Shown: positions 45,023 through 54,553, counted from the first letter of the stretch. The stretch: DNA of 64,000 bases from Actinomycetes bacterium (GCA_021801795.1 JAJYXR010000025.1:23954-87953), one strand, 5' to 3'. A program made the numbers and translations. Notes: generated from the letters alone by a model not told the origin.

Positions 45023-46939
45023 TCAGCCGCGCCTGGCCACCTGGTCTGCGATGGCGAGCGCCATCGCCATGATGGAGACCTGGGGGTTCACCTCGGGGCA
45101 GGTGGGGAGGACGGAGCCATCGGTCACCCATACTCCCGAAACGCCTCTTAGCGCCCCGGAGGCGTCCACGGGGAAGCGCTCTGGGTCGGAACCCGCTGCA
45201 GCGGTGCCGACCGGGTGGAAGGCAGCGAGGTGGAGGTTACGGGGATCTGCATGGGATACCGCCTCGTCCAGCTCGGCTGCATCTCGCACCCGTGCGTAGC
45301 CTGGAACACCGGTGAGCACCTCGGTAGCTCCCGCGGCGAAGAGGATCTTTCCCATCACCTCGATGCATTTCACCAGGCGCCTGGCATCGCGCTCGGTCAG
45401 GTCGTATCGGATGACGGTCCTGTTCCGCCCGATCACCGATCCTGCGGGGAGGTCCGCCACCATGGCACCGAGGGTCACGAGGTGATCTGCAGCCGCTATC
45501 TCGTTGAGCAGCTCACGGCCGTAGCCGGGCAGCACCATGGAGCCCATGCCCGGAGGCGTGGAGGTGGCCTCCACGAGGATCCCGTCGCTCTCGTGGAACT
45601 CCTCGACCCCCGCGCTCTGGAGCACACCATGCCAGGGAACCACCTTTTCCTCGAAGCGGCCCGCGGCGCCGAGCGCGGGGTGCAGGGCCAGGTTGCGTCC
45701 GAGCCGGCGGTGGCGGCCAAGCCCGCTCCTGCGGAGAAGCGGTGGGGTCTCAGTGGTGCCTGCCGCCACGATCACCCTGGGTGCCTCGATGACGACGCTG
45801 GAGCCGTCCACCCGCTCGGCGACGATGCCGGTCGCGCGGCCGTACTCGGTGGTCACCCGCTTCACCCGCGCCTCGGAGACTATGCGGGCCCCAGCGGCAC
45901 AGGCCTCGGGCAGGGCATTCAGGTGCACGCCGAACTTCGCGTTCCGCGGGCAGCCGATGGCGCACTGGCAGCATCCGTCACATCCCGGTGCGTTCCGCTG
46001 GAGAGGACCCGAGCGCCATCCCAGGGCCTCTGCCCCGGCCAGTGCCAGCAGTCCGTTCCGGCCCATCACCTCCAGGGGGACAGGGCCGACCTTCAGGGTG
46101 CTCCAGACCTCGTCGAGGTAGGGGTTGAACATGTCCGGATCGCCCAGCGCGAGCCCTGCGTCGTCGCGCCAGGACTTCATCACCTTCTCCGGGGTCCGGT
46201 AGCAGGTGCCGGAGTTAACGAGGGTGGTGCCTCCTACCCCCCTCCCGATCGGCAGCACCACCGGTGGGCGTCCGAGAGCAGCAGTGGATCCTCCGTCGCG
46301 GTAGAGGCTGGCGAAGCGGTCGAGCGGGTGGGAGCTCCTGAACTCGTCTACGAGGTGGCGGCTACCCTCCTCCACCACCACCACCGAGAGACCGGCACGG
46401 GCCAGAGTTCGGGCAGCCATGGCTCCGCCGGCCCCAGATCCGACGACTACGGCGTCGAAGCGGCTGAAGCTCGGCCAGGCCATGGCGGGTGTGACGTCCA
46501 TCTCCGCGTCGGGCCTGGCCAATCCAGTCTGGTCTACCGCAGAACGGGCCTCGGAAGCGGCCAGCTCCGAGCCCGACACGAGCAGCACGAAGGCCTTCAG
46601 GCCATCGAGAGCCGCTGCAGCGTTCTGGCTCCGAGCTATCCGGCGCAACACTGCTTCGCGTTCGGCCGGCTGGTTGGCTACGAGGCGCCTGCCGGTGAAG
46701 AGCAGGGACATCGAGTCGATGCCGACAGCCCCTGCCTTTATGGCCGGGCCGATGAAGGGAGGCTGCCTGGTGACGAAGGCAGCGATCCTCCTCGAAAGCT
46801 CGTGTGGATCCGGTCCTCCGGCCTCGGGGGGCAGCAGGGCGGCGCAGAGCCCCTCTAGGGCCTTCGAGCCAGAGCCGGCTGCACTGGCGGACCTGGACAG
46901 CCTCTCGTCGGATGACCCCGTCATCTTGCCAAGCTGCAT
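45023..46939 (-). CDS. GMC-family FAD-dependent oxidoreductase (alcohol oxidase/dehydrogenase)
   Basis: A 638-residue glucose-methanol-choline oxidoreductase. The FAD-binding Rossmann motif VVGSGAGGAMAARTLARAG occurs at about residues 166-184, after an N-terminal helical domain of about 160 residues typical of long-chain-alcohol oxidase and mycobacterial relatives. GRGVGGTTLVNSGTCYR and the C-terminal HLAAFHPVGTA and CPEVNPQVSIMAMALAIA carry the active-site His and Asn. CDGCCQCAIGCPRNAK (five Cys) is a cluster-like motif also seen in relatives. Oxidation of a long-chain or steroid alcohol is inferred. A TAGATT hexamer 6 bp upstream of the ATG may drive a leaderless mRNA. It converges with the GH1 gene. 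Confidence 0.9.
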   Translation of the reverse strand: MQLGKMTGSSDERLSRSASAAGSGSKALEGLCAALLPPEAGGPDPHELSRRIAAFVTRQPPFIGPAIKAGAVGIDSMSLLFTGRRLVANQPAEREAVLRRIARSQNAAAALDGLKAFVLLVSGSELAASEARSAVDQTGLARPDAEMDVTPAMAWPSFSRFDAVVVGSGAGGAMAARTLARAGLSVVVVEEGSRHLVDEFRSSHPLDRFASLYRDGGSTAALGRPPVVLPIGRGVGGTTLVNSGTCYRTPEKVMKSWRDDAGLALGDPDMFNPYLDEVWSTLKVGPVPLEVMGRNGLLALAGAEALGWRSGPLQRNAPGCDGCCQCAIGCPRNAKFGVHLNALPEACAAGARIVSEARVKRVTTEYGRATGIVAERVDGSSVVIEAPRVIVAAGTTETPPLLRRSGLGRHRRLGRNLALHPALGAAGRFEEKVVPWHGVLQSAGVEEFHESDGILVEATSTPPGMGSMVLPGYGRELLNEIAAADHLVTLGAMVADLPAGSVIGRNRTVIRYDLTERDARRLVKCIEVMGKILFAAGATEVLTGVPGYARVRDAAELDEAVSHADPRNLHLAAFHPVGTAAAGSDPERFPVDASGALRGVSGVWVTDGSVLPTCPEVNPQVSIMAMALAIADQVARRG

Positions 46940-46945
46940 GTCCCC

Positions 46946-46951
46946 AATCTA
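46946..46951 (-). promoter_or_regulatory. possible -10 element (TAGATT) for a leaderless GMC transcript
   Basis: TAGATT on the reverse strand lies 6 bp before the GMC start codon (46939). No ribosome-binding sequence is present; a TTGGCA 20 bp further upstream is an imperfect -35. Confidence 0.4.
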
Positions 46952-47188
46952 CGACCCCTTATAGCGCGTAGTGCCAATCGGCTGGCCGCGCCGCCCGTGG
47001 GAGGCATCGCCCTTGGAAACAGGTCCCATGCGCGGTATCGTGGCTCTCCAGGTGATCGGCTCCGCTGCCGGTGCCCTGGCCGACCCCGCCAGGCCGGTCC
47101 AGGTTCCGAGCCTCGGTCCGGGCAGTGGGCACTAGGAGGCTGCAGGGGGCTGTCAGCCTGAGGCAGTGTTCTCGGAGGCGGTCTCCTC

Positions 47189-48907
47189 ATGACGGAACGA
47201 CGCGCGAAGGGTTCTATGGGGGACATGGCAGGACTCGATTCTCCAGGGGGCAGTGCCGGCCAGACACCGATGGCGGGCCTGCCAGGTGGCGCCAGGCGCC
47301 AACGCGCCAGGTCGGCCATTGCCAGGCGCCAGCTATGGGGTCTGGTAGCTCTCGCGGTCGTCGTCGTGCTGATGCTCACGGTGCCCACGGTGAGCGCCAC
47401 TAATGCCGAGTCGACCTGGGGACAGGTTCCTGCGTCGGTGACGAAGCCTGCAGCACCGGGGACTCCGGGAATCACGGTGGGTGGGTACCGCTGCGGGCCG
47501 GGAGTCCGGCAGTTCCCCTGGTCGCATTACGCGCCGATATGCGTACCGAAATGGACCGGGAACAACGGCGGAGCCACCTGGCGTGGCGTGACTGCACACA
47601 CGATCAGGCTCTCCTACCGGGTAGCCAGCAGCACCGACCTGAAGCTCATCTACGGGATCATCCCACCCTCGGTGATCGGCACCAACAACGAGGCGATCAG
47701 GACCATGCAGGCCTATATAAAGGCCTTCAACAAGGTGTTCGAGCTCTACGGCCGCAAGGTGGTCCTGGAGCCATTCACCGGGCAGGGGAACTTCATAGAC
47801 GAGGACACCGGCACCGGTCAGGCACAGGCGGAGGCCGATGCGGTTACCGCTGCGACGAAGCTGCATGCGTTCGCAGACATGTCCCTCGTGGACTCGAGCG
47901 TCATGTACATAACCTCGCTCGAGAACCAGGGAGTGGTCGCTTTCGGCCTCTATCTCCAGGACTACGGCTGGTATGCCCAGAACGCACCGTGGCAGTACAC
48001 CCCGGGACCGGACTGCACGAAGGAGGCGGAGGCAGCCGGAGCGGTCCTCGGCAAGGAGATGGCGGGCCGCCGGGCCATATACGCGGGGAGTGCCACCATA
48101 CGGGCAAAGATACGGAAGTTCGGCATCTTCTACCCGAACAACCCGCAGTCGGCCATATGCGCGGACCAGCTGGTAGCCCAGATCCAGCGCTACGGCGGGA
48201 CGGTGCCGGTGAAGGTGGCCTTCACCTTCAACCTGGCCAACCTGGTGAACCAGGCCCAGAGCGCGGTCGCCCAGATGAAGGCCGAGGGAGTAACCACGGT
48301 CATCTGCTCCTCCTGCGACCCGGTCACCCCTGCCTTCGTGCTGCAGGCCGCGGATAACCAGGCCTACTACCCCGAATGGTTCTTCGAGTCCTACTTCGCC
48401 GGCGGGACCACCTCGCTGGACCCCTTCGTCCAGCTCTTCCAGAAGGACGCCCCGGCTCAGGTGGGCGGGCTGCTCACCACCGGGGAGCCCAGCCTGCCGC
48501 CGAGCGAGCAGGAGGCGCTGACGGCATACAGGAAGGGCCATGACGGGAACCTGGACGGCATACTGCCTTCGTATCCCTTCACATACAGCTCCATCCTCAT
48601 GTTCTTCGACGCCCTCCAGGCAGCGGGGCCCTACCTGACGCCGAAAACCTTCGAGGAAGGGCTGGCGAACACGAAGGAGCTGCCACCGTCCCTGCCAGGC
48701 GGTCAGCTCGGCGGATGGTCCTTCGGACCGGGCACCTTCGACCCGGCCTCTAACTTCGGGATCATGAAGTGGTACCCGAACGTGACCAGCCCCCAGAACG
48801 GCCAGCCGGGCACCTTCCTCGCCTGCAACGGCGGCGCTCTCTACTCCTACGCGAAGGCAGGTGAAGAGGTGCCCGCGCATACCCAGCCGGTCTGCCCCAA
48901 GCGATGA
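47189..48907 (+). CDS. ABC transporter substrate-binding protein, branched-chain amino acid (Liv) type
   Basis: A 572-residue periplasmic-binding-fold protein (type 1). A long basic n-region (GGARRQRARSAIARRQ) leads into an export segment (LVALAVVVVLMLTVP) with a likely cleavage after VSA. The mature part has LSYRVASSTDLKLIYG, the IGTNNEAIRTMQAYIKAFNK loop, KFGIFYPNNPQSAICADQL and VTTVICSSCDPVTPAFVLQAA, as in Liv/HAAT-type binding proteins of actinobacteria. It lacks a lipobox Cys near the cleavage site, so anchoring is uncertain. It overlaps the fused transporter gene as ATGA, so the two form one transport system. The ligand (amino acid, amide, aromatic or short-chain acid) is unknown. Confidence 0.87.
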   Translation: MTERRAKGSMGDMAGLDSPGGSAGQTPMAGLPGGARRQRARSAIARRQLWGLVALAVVVVLMLTVPTVSATNAESTWGQVPASVTKPAAPGTPGITVGGYRCGPGVRQFPWSHYAPICVPKWTGNNGGATWRGVTAHTIRLSYRVASSTDLKLIYGIIPPSVIGTNNEAIRTMQAYIKAFNKVFELYGRKVVLEPFTGQGNFIDEDTGTGQAQAEADAVTAATKLHAFADMSLVDSSVMYITSLENQGVVAFGLYLQDYGWYAQNAPWQYTPGPDCTKEAEAAGAVLGKEMAGRRAIYAGSATIRAKIRKFGIFYPNNPQSAICADQLVAQIQRYGGTVPVKVAFTFNLANLVNQAQSAVAQMKAEGVTTVICSSCDPVTPAFVLQAADNQAYYPEWFFESYFAGGTTSLDPFVQLFQKDAPAQVGGLLTTGEPSLPPSEQEALTAYRKGHDGNLDGILPSYPFTYSSILMFFDALQAAGPYLTPKTFEEGLANTKELPPSLPGGQLGGWSFGPGTFDPASNFGIMKWYPNVTSPQNGQPGTFLACNGGALYSYAKAGEEVPAHTQPVCPKR

Positions 48908-51900
48908 TCACGAGAGCCGGCTCGGAGCCCGTACGGAGGCTCACCACCGCCGCGGTGGTGATCGTCTGTCTGGCCGTGGCATACGTGGTCCTCGACCACG
49001 TTCTCCCCAGGCAGCTCCCCGCTGGCGTGGTGGTGAAGGGAGTGGTGCTCGGCGGCCTGTCGTCGCTCATAGCCATGGGGCTGGTCCTCATCTACCGCTC
49101 CACCCGGATCTTCAACTTCGCCCAGGCAGCCATCGGGGGCCTGGCCGCATCGGTGGCCACCATCCTCGTCACCGGTTACGGGTGGTCCTACTACCTGGCC
49201 GTTCCCATAGGACTGGTGGTCGCGGTAGCCACAGGGTGGGTCATCGACCGAGCCGTGGTCTGGAGGTTCGCCAACGCCCCGCGCCTCATCTTCACCGTGG
49301 CGACCATAGGGCTGGCCCAGATTCTCGGCGCCCTGGAGATATACCTGCCCGGCTGGGTGTCGAAGAACCTCTCCGCGGTCACCAAGTTCACCACCCCTTT
49401 CCACTTCCATTTCTACGTCTACCCGTTCAGGCTCACCGGTGACTACCTGGTCCCAGTGATAGTGGTGCCGGTCGCGCTCATGGCGCTCATCTGGTTCTTC
49501 CAGATGACCGACATCGGAGTTGCCATACGGGCTGCCGCCGATTCTTCCGAGAGGGCGCTACTGCTCGGCATTCCCGTCAGGCGCCTCTCGATGGTCACCT
49601 GGATGGTGGCGGCCGGCCTCTCGGGTGTCGGCGCCATCCTCACCGTCCCGATCCTGGGCTCGAACCTCGGGCAGGCCACGGGCAGCACGGATCTGCTCCT
49701 CCCTCTGGCTGCCGCGGTGCTGGCAGGCATGGAGTCGCTCCCGGCCACGGTGGGATGGGCTATCGCCCTGAACGTCCTCTACGAGGCAGTCTTCTGGTCC
49801 TACAGTAACTCGACCTACGTGAACGTGGCGGTTTTCTTCTTCATCCTCATAGCACTGCTCCTCCAGCGCCGGAAGTCGAGCTCGCGCATCTCAGGCGCCG
49901 AGCTCGGCGGATACGTGGCACTGAGGGAGGTGGCGCCGATCCCGGCTGCGATAGCCGGGATGAAGGAGGTGAAGGCAGCTCGTGTCCTCGGCATCGTCCT
50001 GCTGGTAGGCCTGGCGGCCGCCGCTCCGCTGGTGCTGAACGACACCTGGCTGGTCACCTTCGCGGACATCGCCATCTACTCCATCATCGGGGTATCCGTG
50101 GTGGCCCTGACGGGGTGGGCAGGTCAGCTCAGCCTCGGTCAGTACGCGTTCGTGGGGGTGGGGGCGGCGGTGGCTGGATCCCTCATGGTCCACCTGCACG
50201 TGGAGCTGTTCCTGGCCATGATCGCGGCAGCCTTCGTGGGAGCGGTGATCGCATCGCTAATCGGGATACCGGCGCTCAGGATCCCAGGCTTCTACCTGGC
50301 GGTGGTGACGCTTGCCTTCGCGGTGATGGTCTCCACCTGGATACTCTCCTCTACCTATTTCCCCTGGCTAGACCCGCCGCGGCTGATAAGACCGGTCCTG
50401 TTCCACCGGTTCGATCTGGCTAACCAGTGGGAGTTCTACGAGCTCTGCCTACTCGTGCTCGTCGGCTCGGCATACCTCGCCCGGAACTTCCGCCGGACCA
50501 GGGCCGGCCGGTCCGTGGTGGCCGTGCGCGACAACTCGCGGGCTGCCTCTGCCTACGGGATCAGCCCCTTCAGGTCGAAGCTGCTCGCGTTCGCCCTCAG
50601 CGGTGCGATAGCTGGCATCGCCGGGACTCTCATAGTGGTGAGCCAGCAGGGCATCGGCTTCGCGGGGTTCAACCCCGGCGAGTCGGTGACGGTCTTCGCG
50701 ATGGTGGTGATCGGCGGTCTCGGCTCCATCACCGGTGCGGTGATAGGGGCGGCCTACGTCATAGGGCTCAGCCATCAGTCTGCAGCGCTCCAGCTACTGG
50801 CCCAGGGTGGCGGGTTGCTCGTCGTCCTCATGATCATCCCCGAGGGAATAGCCGGTTACCTGTTCGTTATCCGCGACCGCCTGCTGGCTGCGCTGGCGCG
50901 ACGTCGGGGAATAGGTGACATGAGCGCAGGTGCCGACGAGACCCGCGGTGATGGAGGCCCGGGATCCGACGGGTCAGGCGCTGCCGGAGCGGAGGGGGCC
51001 ATACCCGGCACCCACGCGCCGAGCCCGGTGGCCCACACAGCGGCACTTCGCCTCAGCGCGCTCGAGGATCTGGAGATGCAGGGCCGCCAGGCCCATCCGG
51101 AGGCGACTGCTCCTAATGCAGGACCCGTCGACGGGCGTCCGGCACTGGTGTCGGTGTCGGACCTCGACGTGGGCTACGGAGCCTCCCAGGTGCTCTTCGA
51201 GGTGAGCCTGGGAGTCGCCCAGGGCGAGGTGGTGGCCCTGCTCGGCACCAACGGAGCGGGGAAGTCCACCACGCTGCGGGCAGTAGCTGGGCTGGCGACC
51301 CCCATATCCGGGCACATCAGCTACATAGGACAGGACATCACCGGCTGGAGCCCGGTGGACCGTGTGAGGGCGGGCCTGGTGACGGTGCTCGGTGGGCGAG
51401 GCATATTCCCGAGCCTCACCGTGGACGAGAACCTGCGGATCGCGACCTGGGTGGCCAGGCGACACCACCGAGACGAGGCCTTCGTGGCCGCTGCCACCGA
51501 CCGCGTGGTGGAGCTCTTCCCGCGCCTCGGGGAGCGTCGTTCCCAGCGCGCGGGGCTGCTCTCGGGCGGCGAGCAGCAGATGCTGGCGCTCGCCCAGGCA
51601 CTGCTGTGCCGGCCGAAGCTCATCATGATCGACGAGCTGTCTCTCGGCCTGGCCCCCGCTGTGGTGAGCGACCTCCTGGCGGTGGTGCGGGCGCTCGCGC
51701 AGAGTGGCGTGACTGTGGTGGTGGTGGAGCAGTCAGTGAACGTGGCTACCGCCGTCTCCAGGCGGGCGGTGTTCATGGAGCGCGGCAGGGTCCGATTCAG
51801 CGGACCCACACCTGATCTGTCCCAGCAGCCGAAGCTGCTCCGGTCCGTCTTCCTCCAGGCTGCCGCGAAGGCCGAGCGCCGGCGGAACCGCAGCCAAGGC

Positions 51901-53001
51901 CACGGCGCAGGTGGCCCGGTACCCTCGGCAGACGACGTAGCCGCCCTGCTGGCAGGTGGATCCCCCGCGGCCGGGAGCGCACCGGCCGCACCGGCCGCAC
52001 CGGATATGCCGGTCGCACCGGCCGCACCGGCCGCACCGGATGTGCCGGCCTGGCCCAGTCTCGTCGTAGAGCCACCCGCACCTAACGGGGCAGGTGCCGG
52101 GGTGGCGAGAGTCCCATTCGATGGCCTTACGAGCGCTAACGGCGACGGACGCGCGCCTGGGGCTACGGCCGCATTCGCAGTGGTGGGGGTGTCGAAAGTC
52201 TACGGCGGGGTGGCCGCCCTCACAGACGTGACCCTGTCGGTGGCACCGGGTGAGATCCTCGGCGTGATCGGCTCGAACGGTGCCGGTAAGACCACCTTGT
52301 TCGACGTCTGCTCCGGGTTCGTCCGCCCTGACATCGGGAGGGTCATGTACTTCGGGCAGGACGTCACCCGTGTGTCGCCTGCCCGCAGGGCAGAGATGGG
52401 CCTCGGCCGGGTGTTCCAGGACGCGCGTATATTCCCCTCGATGACCGTCACCGAGGCCCTCGCGACGGCCCTCGAGCAGTACGTGCCGGTGCGTGATCCG
52501 CTGGCCTGTGCCCTGCACCTCGGGGCGGTGATCGAGTCCGAGGAGGCCGTCCGCGCACGGGTGGAGGAGCTGATCGAGGAGATGGGTCTGGAGCGCTTCC
52601 GCGACAGGTTCATCACAGAGCTCTCCACCGGGACCAGGCGTGTGGTCGAGCTCGCCTGTGCGGTCGCCCACGAACCCCGGGTGCTCCTGCTAGACGAACC
52701 CACCTCCGGGATCGCACAGCGCGAGTCCGAGGCCTTGGGAGAGCTCCTGCTCGGGCTTCGGGACCAGACCGGGGCAGCCTTCATCGTGATCGAGCACGAC
52801 GTGCCTCTTGTCTCCTCCGTGGCGGACAGGCTCGTCTGCATGCACCTCGGATCGGTGATAGCCGACGGTCTGCCCTCCGAGGTCCTGAACGACGACGCGG
52901 TGCTGGCTGCCTACCTGGGTGCTGACGACCTCGCCCTGGCGCGTTCGGGTCCCATGCCCCCAGGAGCCTCGAAGGGTCTTCTCGGGGTGGCTGGATCGTG
53001 A
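48904..53001 (+). CDS. single-polypeptide Liv-type ABC transporter: permease-permease-ATPase-ATPase fusion
   Basis: One 1365-residue frame holds four modules that are usually separate genes. Residues about 20-325: LivH-type permease (VLGGLSSLIAMGLVLIYRST, FNFAQAAIGG). About 360-690: LivM-type permease (LTGWAGQLSLGQYAFVGVGA, IPALRIPGFYLAVVTLAFA). About 750-985: LivF-type ATPase with Walker A GTNGAGKST (781-789), signature LLSGGEQQM (Ser887) and Walker B LIMIDELSLGLAP. After an Ala/Pro-rich linker (about 1015-1060), about 1080-1345: LivG-type ATPase with Walker A GSNGAGKTT (1123-1131), the usual relaxed signature ELSTGTRR and Walker B VLLLDEPTSG. All catalytic motifs are intact, so it should be functional as a full importer with the adjacent binding protein. 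Confidence 0.92.
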   Translation: MITRAGSEPVRRLTTAAVVIVCLAVAYVVLDHVLPRQLPAGVVVKGVVLGGLSSLIAMGLVLIYRSTRIFNFAQAAIGGLAASVATILVTGYGWSYYLAVPIGLVVAVATGWVIDRAVVWRFANAPRLIFTVATIGLAQILGALEIYLPGWVSKNLSAVTKFTTPFHFHFYVYPFRLTGDYLVPVIVVPVALMALIWFFQMTDIGVAIRAAADSSERALLLGIPVRRLSMVTWMVAAGLSGVGAILTVPILGSNLGQATGSTDLLLPLAAAVLAGMESLPATVGWAIALNVLYEAVFWSYSNSTYVNVAVFFFILIALLLQRRKSSSRISGAELGGYVALREVAPIPAAIAGMKEVKAARVLGIVLLVGLAAAAPLVLNDTWLVTFADIAIYSIIGVSVVALTGWAGQLSLGQYAFVGVGAAVAGSLMVHLHVELFLAMIAAAFVGAVIASLIGIPALRIPGFYLAVVTLAFAVMVSTWILSSTYFPWLDPPRLIRPVLFHRFDLANQWEFYELCLLVLVGSAYLARNFRRTRAGRSVVAVRDNSRAASAYGISPFRSKLLAFALSGAIAGIAGTLIVVSQQGIGFAGFNPGESVTVFAMVVIGGLGSITGAVIGAAYVIGLSHQSAALQLLAQGGGLLVVLMIIPEGIAGYLFVIRDRLLAALARRRGIGDMSAGADETRGDGGPGSDGSGAAGAEGAIPGTHAPSPVAHTAALRLSALEDLEMQGRQAHPEATAPNAGPVDGRPALVSVSDLDVGYGASQVLFEVSLGVAQGEVVALLGTNGAGKSTTLRAVAGLATPISGHISYIGQDITGWSPVDRVRAGLVTVLGGRGIFPSLTVDENLRIATWVARRHHRDEAFVAAATDRVVELFPRLGERRSQRAGLLSGGEQQMLALAQALLCRPKLIMIDELSLGLAPAVVSDLLAVVRALAQSGVTVVVVEQSVNVATAVSRRAVFMERGRVRFSGPTPDLSQQPKLLRSVFLQAAAKAERRRNRSQGHGAGGPVPSADDVAALLAGGSPAAGSAPAAPAAPDMPVAPAAPAAPDVPAWPSLVVEPPAPNGAGAGVARVPFDGLTSANGDGRAPGATAAFAVVGVSKVYGGVAALTDVTLSVAPGEILGVIGSNGAGKTTLFDVCSGFVRPDIGRVMYFGQDVTRVSPARRAEMGLGRVFQDARIFPSMTVTEALATALEQYVPVRDPLACALHLGAVIESEEAVRARVEELIEEMGLERFRDRFITELSTGTRRVVELACAVAHEPRVLLLDEPTSGIAQRESEALGELLLGLRDQTGAAFIVIEHDVPLVSSVADRLVCMHLGSVIADGLPSEVLNDDAVLAAYLGADDLALARSGPMPPGASKGLLGVAGS
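51979..52050 (+). repeat. Ala/Pro repeat linker between the two ATPase modules
   Basis: Near-repeats of GCCGCACCG blocks encode APAAPAAPDMPVAPAAPAAPDVPA-like sequence (two similar halves of about 36 bp). It joins LivF-type and LivG-type modules with a flexible Pro/Ala linker and resembles the other in-frame repeats in the window. Confidence 0.75.
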
Positions 53002-53252
53002 ACATCTACCGCAGCACATCCGCACTCACCCCAGGCCAGGTTCCCGCCGCCGGTCGTCCCAGGCCGAACGCCATGACGGTCATCAGGCGTTACCTGCCCT
53101 TCCTGGCAATGATCGTGCTGATAGCCCTTGCGCTCGAGCTCATCCCCACTGCGTCCGCGAAGCCAGCGAAGCACCCGGCACCGGCCGGCTCGGCACCGGC
53201 CGGCTCGGCACCGGCTGGCTCGGCACCGGCCGGCTCGGCACCGGCCGGCTCG
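52998..53252 (+). pseudogene. probable 5' remnant of a second exported (substrate-binding-type) protein
   Basis: GTG 52998 overlaps the transporter stop (GTGA). The first about 55 residues look like an export signal: [24 protein letters not shown] followed by TASA. Then come five SAPAG copies, after which the frame continues only as antisense of the acyl-CoA dehydrogenase gene (from 53300 to a stop at 53447). This pattern fits a binding-protein gene whose body was lost, with the break at or after the repeats. It could instead be a genuine short exported protein; no homology is recognised either way. Confidence 0.4.
53178..53252 (+). repeat. 15-bp in-frame tandem repeat
   Basis: Five copies of the 15-bp unit GCACCGGCCGGCTCG (APAGS in this frame; the middle copy has GCTGG), directly following an export-signal-like sequence and ending 48 bp before the end of the opposing acyl-CoA dehydrogenase gene. 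Confidence 0.9.
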
Positions 53253-53299
53253 GCACCTAGTGCTGGTTTTTCGACCTCAGTGTTGAAGCGCTACTCGGG

Positions 53300-54553
53300 T
53301 CAGTTCCTCTTGATCTGGGACCAGGGGATTCCCTTGTCGACCTCTGGGTCACGCGGCAGCCCGAGTATGCGCTCGGCCATCTGGTTGCGCAGCACCTCGG
53401 AGGTGCCACCTTCGATGGTGTTGGCCCTGGCTCGGAGGAAAGTCTGAGCACGCGCTTCGGCTGACTTATCATCGGGCAGCCACGCCACGCCGGCCATGCC
53501 GCTCGCGTTGACGGCGAAGGAGGAGCGACGCTGGTTGTACTCGGCGTTGAAGACCTTGTTCACCGATCCCTCGGCACCGGGCTGCTGACCTCGCAGCCGG
53601 GCGGAGTTCGCCCTGAAGGCGGTGATCTCCTTCACCTCCGACTCTATGTAGAACTGAGCCAGGCGCTGGCGAACGAGCGGATCATCGCGGTTGGGGACCG
53701 AGTCCAGGAAGGTCCTCCAGGGATCCCGCCGGGTGCCTCCAGTGAAGGAGACCGGGTCGAGGGATATGCCGGCCAGGGCGGCTCGCTCGTTCATAAGCGT
53801 GGTCCTCGCGCACCGCCAACCCTCCCCTACGGCGCCCACGCGGTTCGCGTCGGGGATGTGCACGTCCGTGAAGAACACCTCGTTGAACTCCGAGGAGCCC
53901 GTGAGCTGCTTCAGCGGCCTCACCTCGACGCCGGGAGACTTCATGTCCAGGATGAAGTAGGTGAGCCCCTCGTGCTTCGGAGCCTCCGGGTCGGTGCGGG
54001 CCAGAAGCATGCCGAACTGGGCGAACTGGGCGAGCGTCGTCCATACCTTCTGGCCGTTCACCACCCACTCGTCACCGTCGCGCACGGCACGGGTGGCAAG
54101 CGAGGAGAGGTCGGATCCCGACCCAGGCTCGCTGAATAGCTGGCACCAGATCTCCTCACCGGAGAGGATCTTGCGCAGGTAGCGTTCCTTCTGCTCCTCG
54201 GTGCCGTGCTCGATGATGGTGGGACCTGCCAGGCCTACGCCGAGAAGGTTTATCGCGACGGTAGGCAGGCGGTAGCGGACCAGCTCGGAGCGGATCACCT
54301 GGGGCATCCAGGATTCCCCGGAGAGGCCCCCATACTCCTTCGGCCACAGGGGAGCGGCGTAGGGGCTGCGGCCTATCGTGCCGGTCCAGGTGAACGGGTT
54401 GAAGCCGCTGGCTGCGCGGATCTTCTCGAAGGAGTCCACATCCCCTTCGTCGAGCGCCTTGGTCCAGCCCTCAGGCAGGTTCTCGGCCAGCCATTCCCGG
54501 AACTCGCGACGGAATGCTGCCTGCTCGGCGTTGTCCTCGATTTCCCAGCGCAT
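53300..54553 (-). CDS. acyl-CoA dehydrogenase
   Basis: FAD-dependent acyl-CoA dehydrogenase, 417 residues, first oxidation of beta-oxidation or a related pathway. Family marks: WPKEYGGLSGES, WCQLFSEPGSGSDLSSLATRA (FAD/substrate segment), DGDEWVVNGQKVWTTLAQFAQF, FNEVFFTDVHIPDANRVG, and the C-terminal ANTIEGGTSEVLRNQMAERILGLPR. The EGGTSEV form is typical of the actinobacterial FadE subgroup acting on bulky or steroid-like acyl-CoAs, but specificity cannot be fixed. AGAAGGAG precedes ATG 54553. It is divergent from the thioesterase gene across a promoter region with a tetR-type palindrome. Confidence 0.93.
   Translation of the reverse strand: MRWEIEDNAEQAAFRREFREWLAENLPEGWTKALDEGDVDSFEKIRAASGFNPFTWTGTIGRSPYAAPLWPKEYGGLSGESWMPQVIRSELVRYRLPTVAINLLGVGLAGPTIIEHGTEEQKERYLRKILSGEEIWCQLFSEPGSGSDLSSLATRAVRDGDEWVVNGQKVWTTLAQFAQFGMLLARTDPEAPKHEGLTYFILDMKSPGVEVRPLKQLTGSSEFNEVFFTDVHIPDANRVGAVGEGWRCARTTLMNERAALAGISLDPVSFTGGTRRDPWRTFLDSVPNRDDPLVRQRLAQFYIESEVKEITAFRANSARLRGQQPGAEGSVNKVFNAEYNQRRSSFAVNASGMAGVAWLPDDKSAEARAQTFLRARANTIEGGTSEVLRNQMAERILGLPRDPEVDKGIPWSQIKRN

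Noticed and set aside
45215..46858. A 547-codon plus-strand frame
   Set aside because: Antisense to the GMC oxidoreductase; composition typical of a shadow frame.
47333..48880. A 515-codon minus-strand frame
   Set aside because: Antisense to the substrate-binding protein gene.
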